Origin: Gemmatimonadota bacterium
Lineage (GTDB): Bacteria > Latescibacterota > UBA2968 > UBA8231
Assembly: GCA_026706505.1 (NCBI GenBank)
Contig: JAPOYQ010000521.1
Span: 1 to 22,287, forward strand
Length of the DNA: 22,287 bases
Direction: 5' to 3'
Under the pieces are notes generated by a model. It did not search any database and was not told where the DNA came from. It worked only from the letters and a program-made list of their open reading frames with translations. Positions 20,951-22,287 of the stretch are shown here, one piece after another (the first letter of the stretch is position 1; the number at the start of each line of letters is the position of its first letter). The position numbers were made by a program, and so were the translations under genes.

Positions 20951-21792
20951 GGTGCTTGGCCCCGCACGGCTTCGACTAAGCGGACGGTCCGTAGCGTCGC
21001 GGCCACGTCGTGGACTCGCAGTACGTGGACACCGGCCCGAGCCGCCAGAGCCGCTGCCGCCAAGCTGCCCTCCAAGCTCTCGGCGGCCGAGAGCCCGAGC
21101 GTCTTCCATATAAAGGACTTGCGCGAAGCGCCCACCACTAATGGACACTCTAAGTCCAAGAAGCGCTCTAGCATCCTCAACAAGACGAGGTTGCCCTCCC
21201 GCGACTTGCCGAATCCCAAGCCCGGGTCCACGGCCACGCGCTCGACGCCTTGGGCATGGGCGACGCGTACGCGCTCTTGCAGAAAGGCGTACACCGTCCC
21301 GAGCAAATCATCGTAGCGGGTATTCTGCTGCATAGTAGCCGCCGTGCCCCGGCGGTGCATCAGTACCACGGGGGCCTTGGCCTGTGCGGCGACCTCTGCC
21401 ATGGCTGGATCGTGCCGCAGGGCGCTAATGTCGTTGATAATATCGGCCCCCACCTCAAGGGCCTGACGCGCCACCTCGGCCTTGACCGTGTCAACCGAGA
21501 TGGGCACATCGCTCTGGCACCGGAGGCCCTCGACGACTGGAAGAACCCGGGCGCACTCCTCGGCGACCGAGACCTCCTCGGCGATCCCGTACATCGGCGG
21601 CCGCGACGATTCACCACCAATATCGACGATTGCCGCCCCTTCCTCCACCATCTCCAAGCCTCGCTTCACCGCGGCCTGAGGCTCGCAGTAGCGCCCCCCG
21701 TCGTAAAACGAATCGGGCGTCGCATTGAGGACGCCCATGATCTGTACCTGGTCGACAAAATGGAGGGTACGACTTCCCAACTCCCAGATCAC
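20944..21792 (-). CDS. folP: Dihydropteroate synthase
   Basis: FolP condenses p-aminobenzoate with dihydropterin pyrophosphate in folate synthesis and is the sulfonamide target. The 282-residue TIM-barrel protein has both family signatures: IMGVLNATPDSFYDGG (18-33; Asn23, Asp27, Ser28, Phe29) and IVDIGGESSRPP (55-66). Pterin-site residues follow: Asp101 (ISVDT), Asn120 (IINDISAL), Asp189 (VDPGLGFGK), Lys225 (GASRKSF), Arg259 and His261 (VLRVHDV). The loop that normally reads GESTRPG is GESSRPP here, a minor difference close to the pABA site. The GTG start overlaps the ftsH stop by four bases (GTGA), and the 3' end contains the cdaA start, indicating translational coupling along ftsH-folP-cdaA. 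Confidence 0.97.
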   Translation of the reverse strand: MIWELGSRTLHFVDQVQIMGVLNATPDSFYDGGRYCEPQAAVKRGLEMVEEGAAIVDIGGESSRPPMYGIAEEVSVAEECARVLPVVEGLRCQSDVPISVDTVKAEVARQALEVGADIINDISALRHDPAMAEVAAQAKAPVVLMHRRGTAATMQQNTRYDDLLGTVYAFLQERVRVAHAQGVERVAVDPGLGFGKSREGNLVLLRMLERFLDLECPLVVGASRKSFIWKTLGLSAAESLEGSLAAAALAARAGVHVLRVHDVAATLRTVRLVEAVRGQAPC

Positions 21793-22287
21793 GCCTCATC
21801 CTCGTCGCTCAAGGCGCGCACCGGGTCGCGAGCGAGAGGCTCTCCAGCCAAGACTTGGTCGATCTCCGCGTCGTCGAGCACCTCGTACGCGAGGAGGGCG
21901 CGGGCCAAGGAGTGGAGCTTGTCCTCCTTTTCCCCGAGGATGCGCAGCGCCGTTTCCTCGGCCTCCACCACCAGTTTGCGGATCTCGCGATCGACGGCTT
22001 GGGCCGTCTCCTCGCTCAAGTGGCGGCTGCGGGTGAATTCCTTGCCGAGGAAGACCTCGTCGTCGCCGCCGCCCAATGAGAGAGGGCCAAGCTCTTCGTT
22101 CATACCCCAATCGCAGACCATCGAACGAGCCAAGCGCGTTACTTGCTGGTAGTCGCCTTGGGCTCCAGTCGAGCGCTCGGCAAAGATCAATTTCTCGGCT
22201 GCGCAACCGCCCAGCGCCGTGGCCAAATGAGCCTTTAGCCGCGTCTCGGTAAGCGAACGCCGTTCATCGGCCAGAAAGGAGACCATG
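21789..22287 (-). CDS. ftsH: ATP-dependent zinc metalloprotease FtsH, C-terminal part
   Basis: The frame is open to the right edge, so the N-terminal membrane region, the AAA+ domain and the HExxH zinc site lie outside the window; the visible 165 residues are the end of the peptidase domain. Recognisable family segments are TETRLKAHLATALGGCAAEKLIF, STGAQGDYQQVTRLARSMV (its aspartate corresponds to the third zinc ligand) and CDWGMNEELGPLSL, followed by a helical tail with RHLSEETAQAVDREIRKLV. The tail ends in an acidic stretch (DEDEA). FtsH degrades membrane and regulatory proteins at the inner membrane. The methionine nearest the edge (22286) is internal to the fold and not a start. Followed by folP with a four-base overlap. 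Confidence 0.95.
   Translation of the reverse strand, partial: MVSFLADERRSLTETRLKAHLATALGGCAAEKLIFAERSTGAQGDYQQVTRLARSMVCDWGMNEELGPLSLGGGDDEVFLGKEFTRSRHLSEETAQAVDREIRKLVVEAEETALRILGEKEDKLHSLARALLAYEVLDDAEIDQVLAGEPLARDPVRALSDEDEA

Noticed and set aside
21250..22152. 300-codon open frame on the plus strand over folP and ftsH
   Set aside because: It crosses two well-conserved minus-strand genes, shows no domain and no ribosome site.

Overview
The window is dense, GC-rich bacterial chromosome with almost no non-coding DNA: 18 protein genes, no RNA genes, no mobile elements and no CRISPR. The longest gene-free stretch is about 260 bases. An outer-membrane TonB-dependent receptor with a carboxypeptidase-like regulatory domain, together with a lipobox protein, indicates a Gram-negative (diderm) cell. 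ctaB points to a respiratory chain with heme O/A oxidases. Sugar-type Gfo/Idh dehydrogenase and enolase-superfamily genes next to such a receptor would suit an uncultured FCB-group lineage such as Latescibacterota. That placement is inference from gene style and was not tested.

Left region (1-2771): a truncated TonB-dependent receptor (minus strand) diverges from a Gfo/Idh/MocA oxidoreductase (plus strand) across a 260-base spacer. The spacer holds an 8-bp inverted repeat that could be an operator.

Plus-strand cluster (2973-10022): ppdK, parA, parB, a PKD/FGE-like lipoprotein, larB and mobA are packed with gaps of 9 and 16 nt or overlaps of 4-8 nt, so they probably form one transcript. It mixes central carbon metabolism, chromosome segregation, a cell-envelope protein and two nucleotide-type cofactor enzymes. 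mobA converges on and overlaps ctaB (minus strand). ctaB and ligA (plus strand) diverge from a compact 105-base region with a good sigma70-type promoter on each strand. The ligA promoter sits so close to its ATG that the message may be nearly leaderless.

Minus-strand cluster (22287 down to 12956): ftsH (C-terminal part), folP, cdaA, then argR, argB, argD, argH, two tandem paralogous enolase-superfamily enzymes, and a small two-helix membrane protein. The first three follow the common ftsH-folP-cdaA order. An AT-rich island before argR carries a TTGACA -35 element and two tandem palindromes that fit ARG boxes with 20-bp centre spacing. The arginine operon is therefore probably autoregulated by ArgR. 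ArgB has the N-terminal helix typical of arginine-inhibited N-acetylglutamate kinases, giving a second feedback level. From argR to the small membrane protein the genes are separated by 16 nt or less, so the two enolases appear to be expressed with arginine biosynthesis.

Most interesting points: (1) the tandem enolase pair embedded in an arginine operon, with full catalytic residue sets but unknown substrate; (2) CdaA with DRA in place of the near-invariant DGA motif; (3) ArgR with GEN in place of the usual GDD arginine-contact motif; (4) an outer-envelope lipoprotein translationally coupled to parB; (5) larB paired with mobA without larC or larE nearby.
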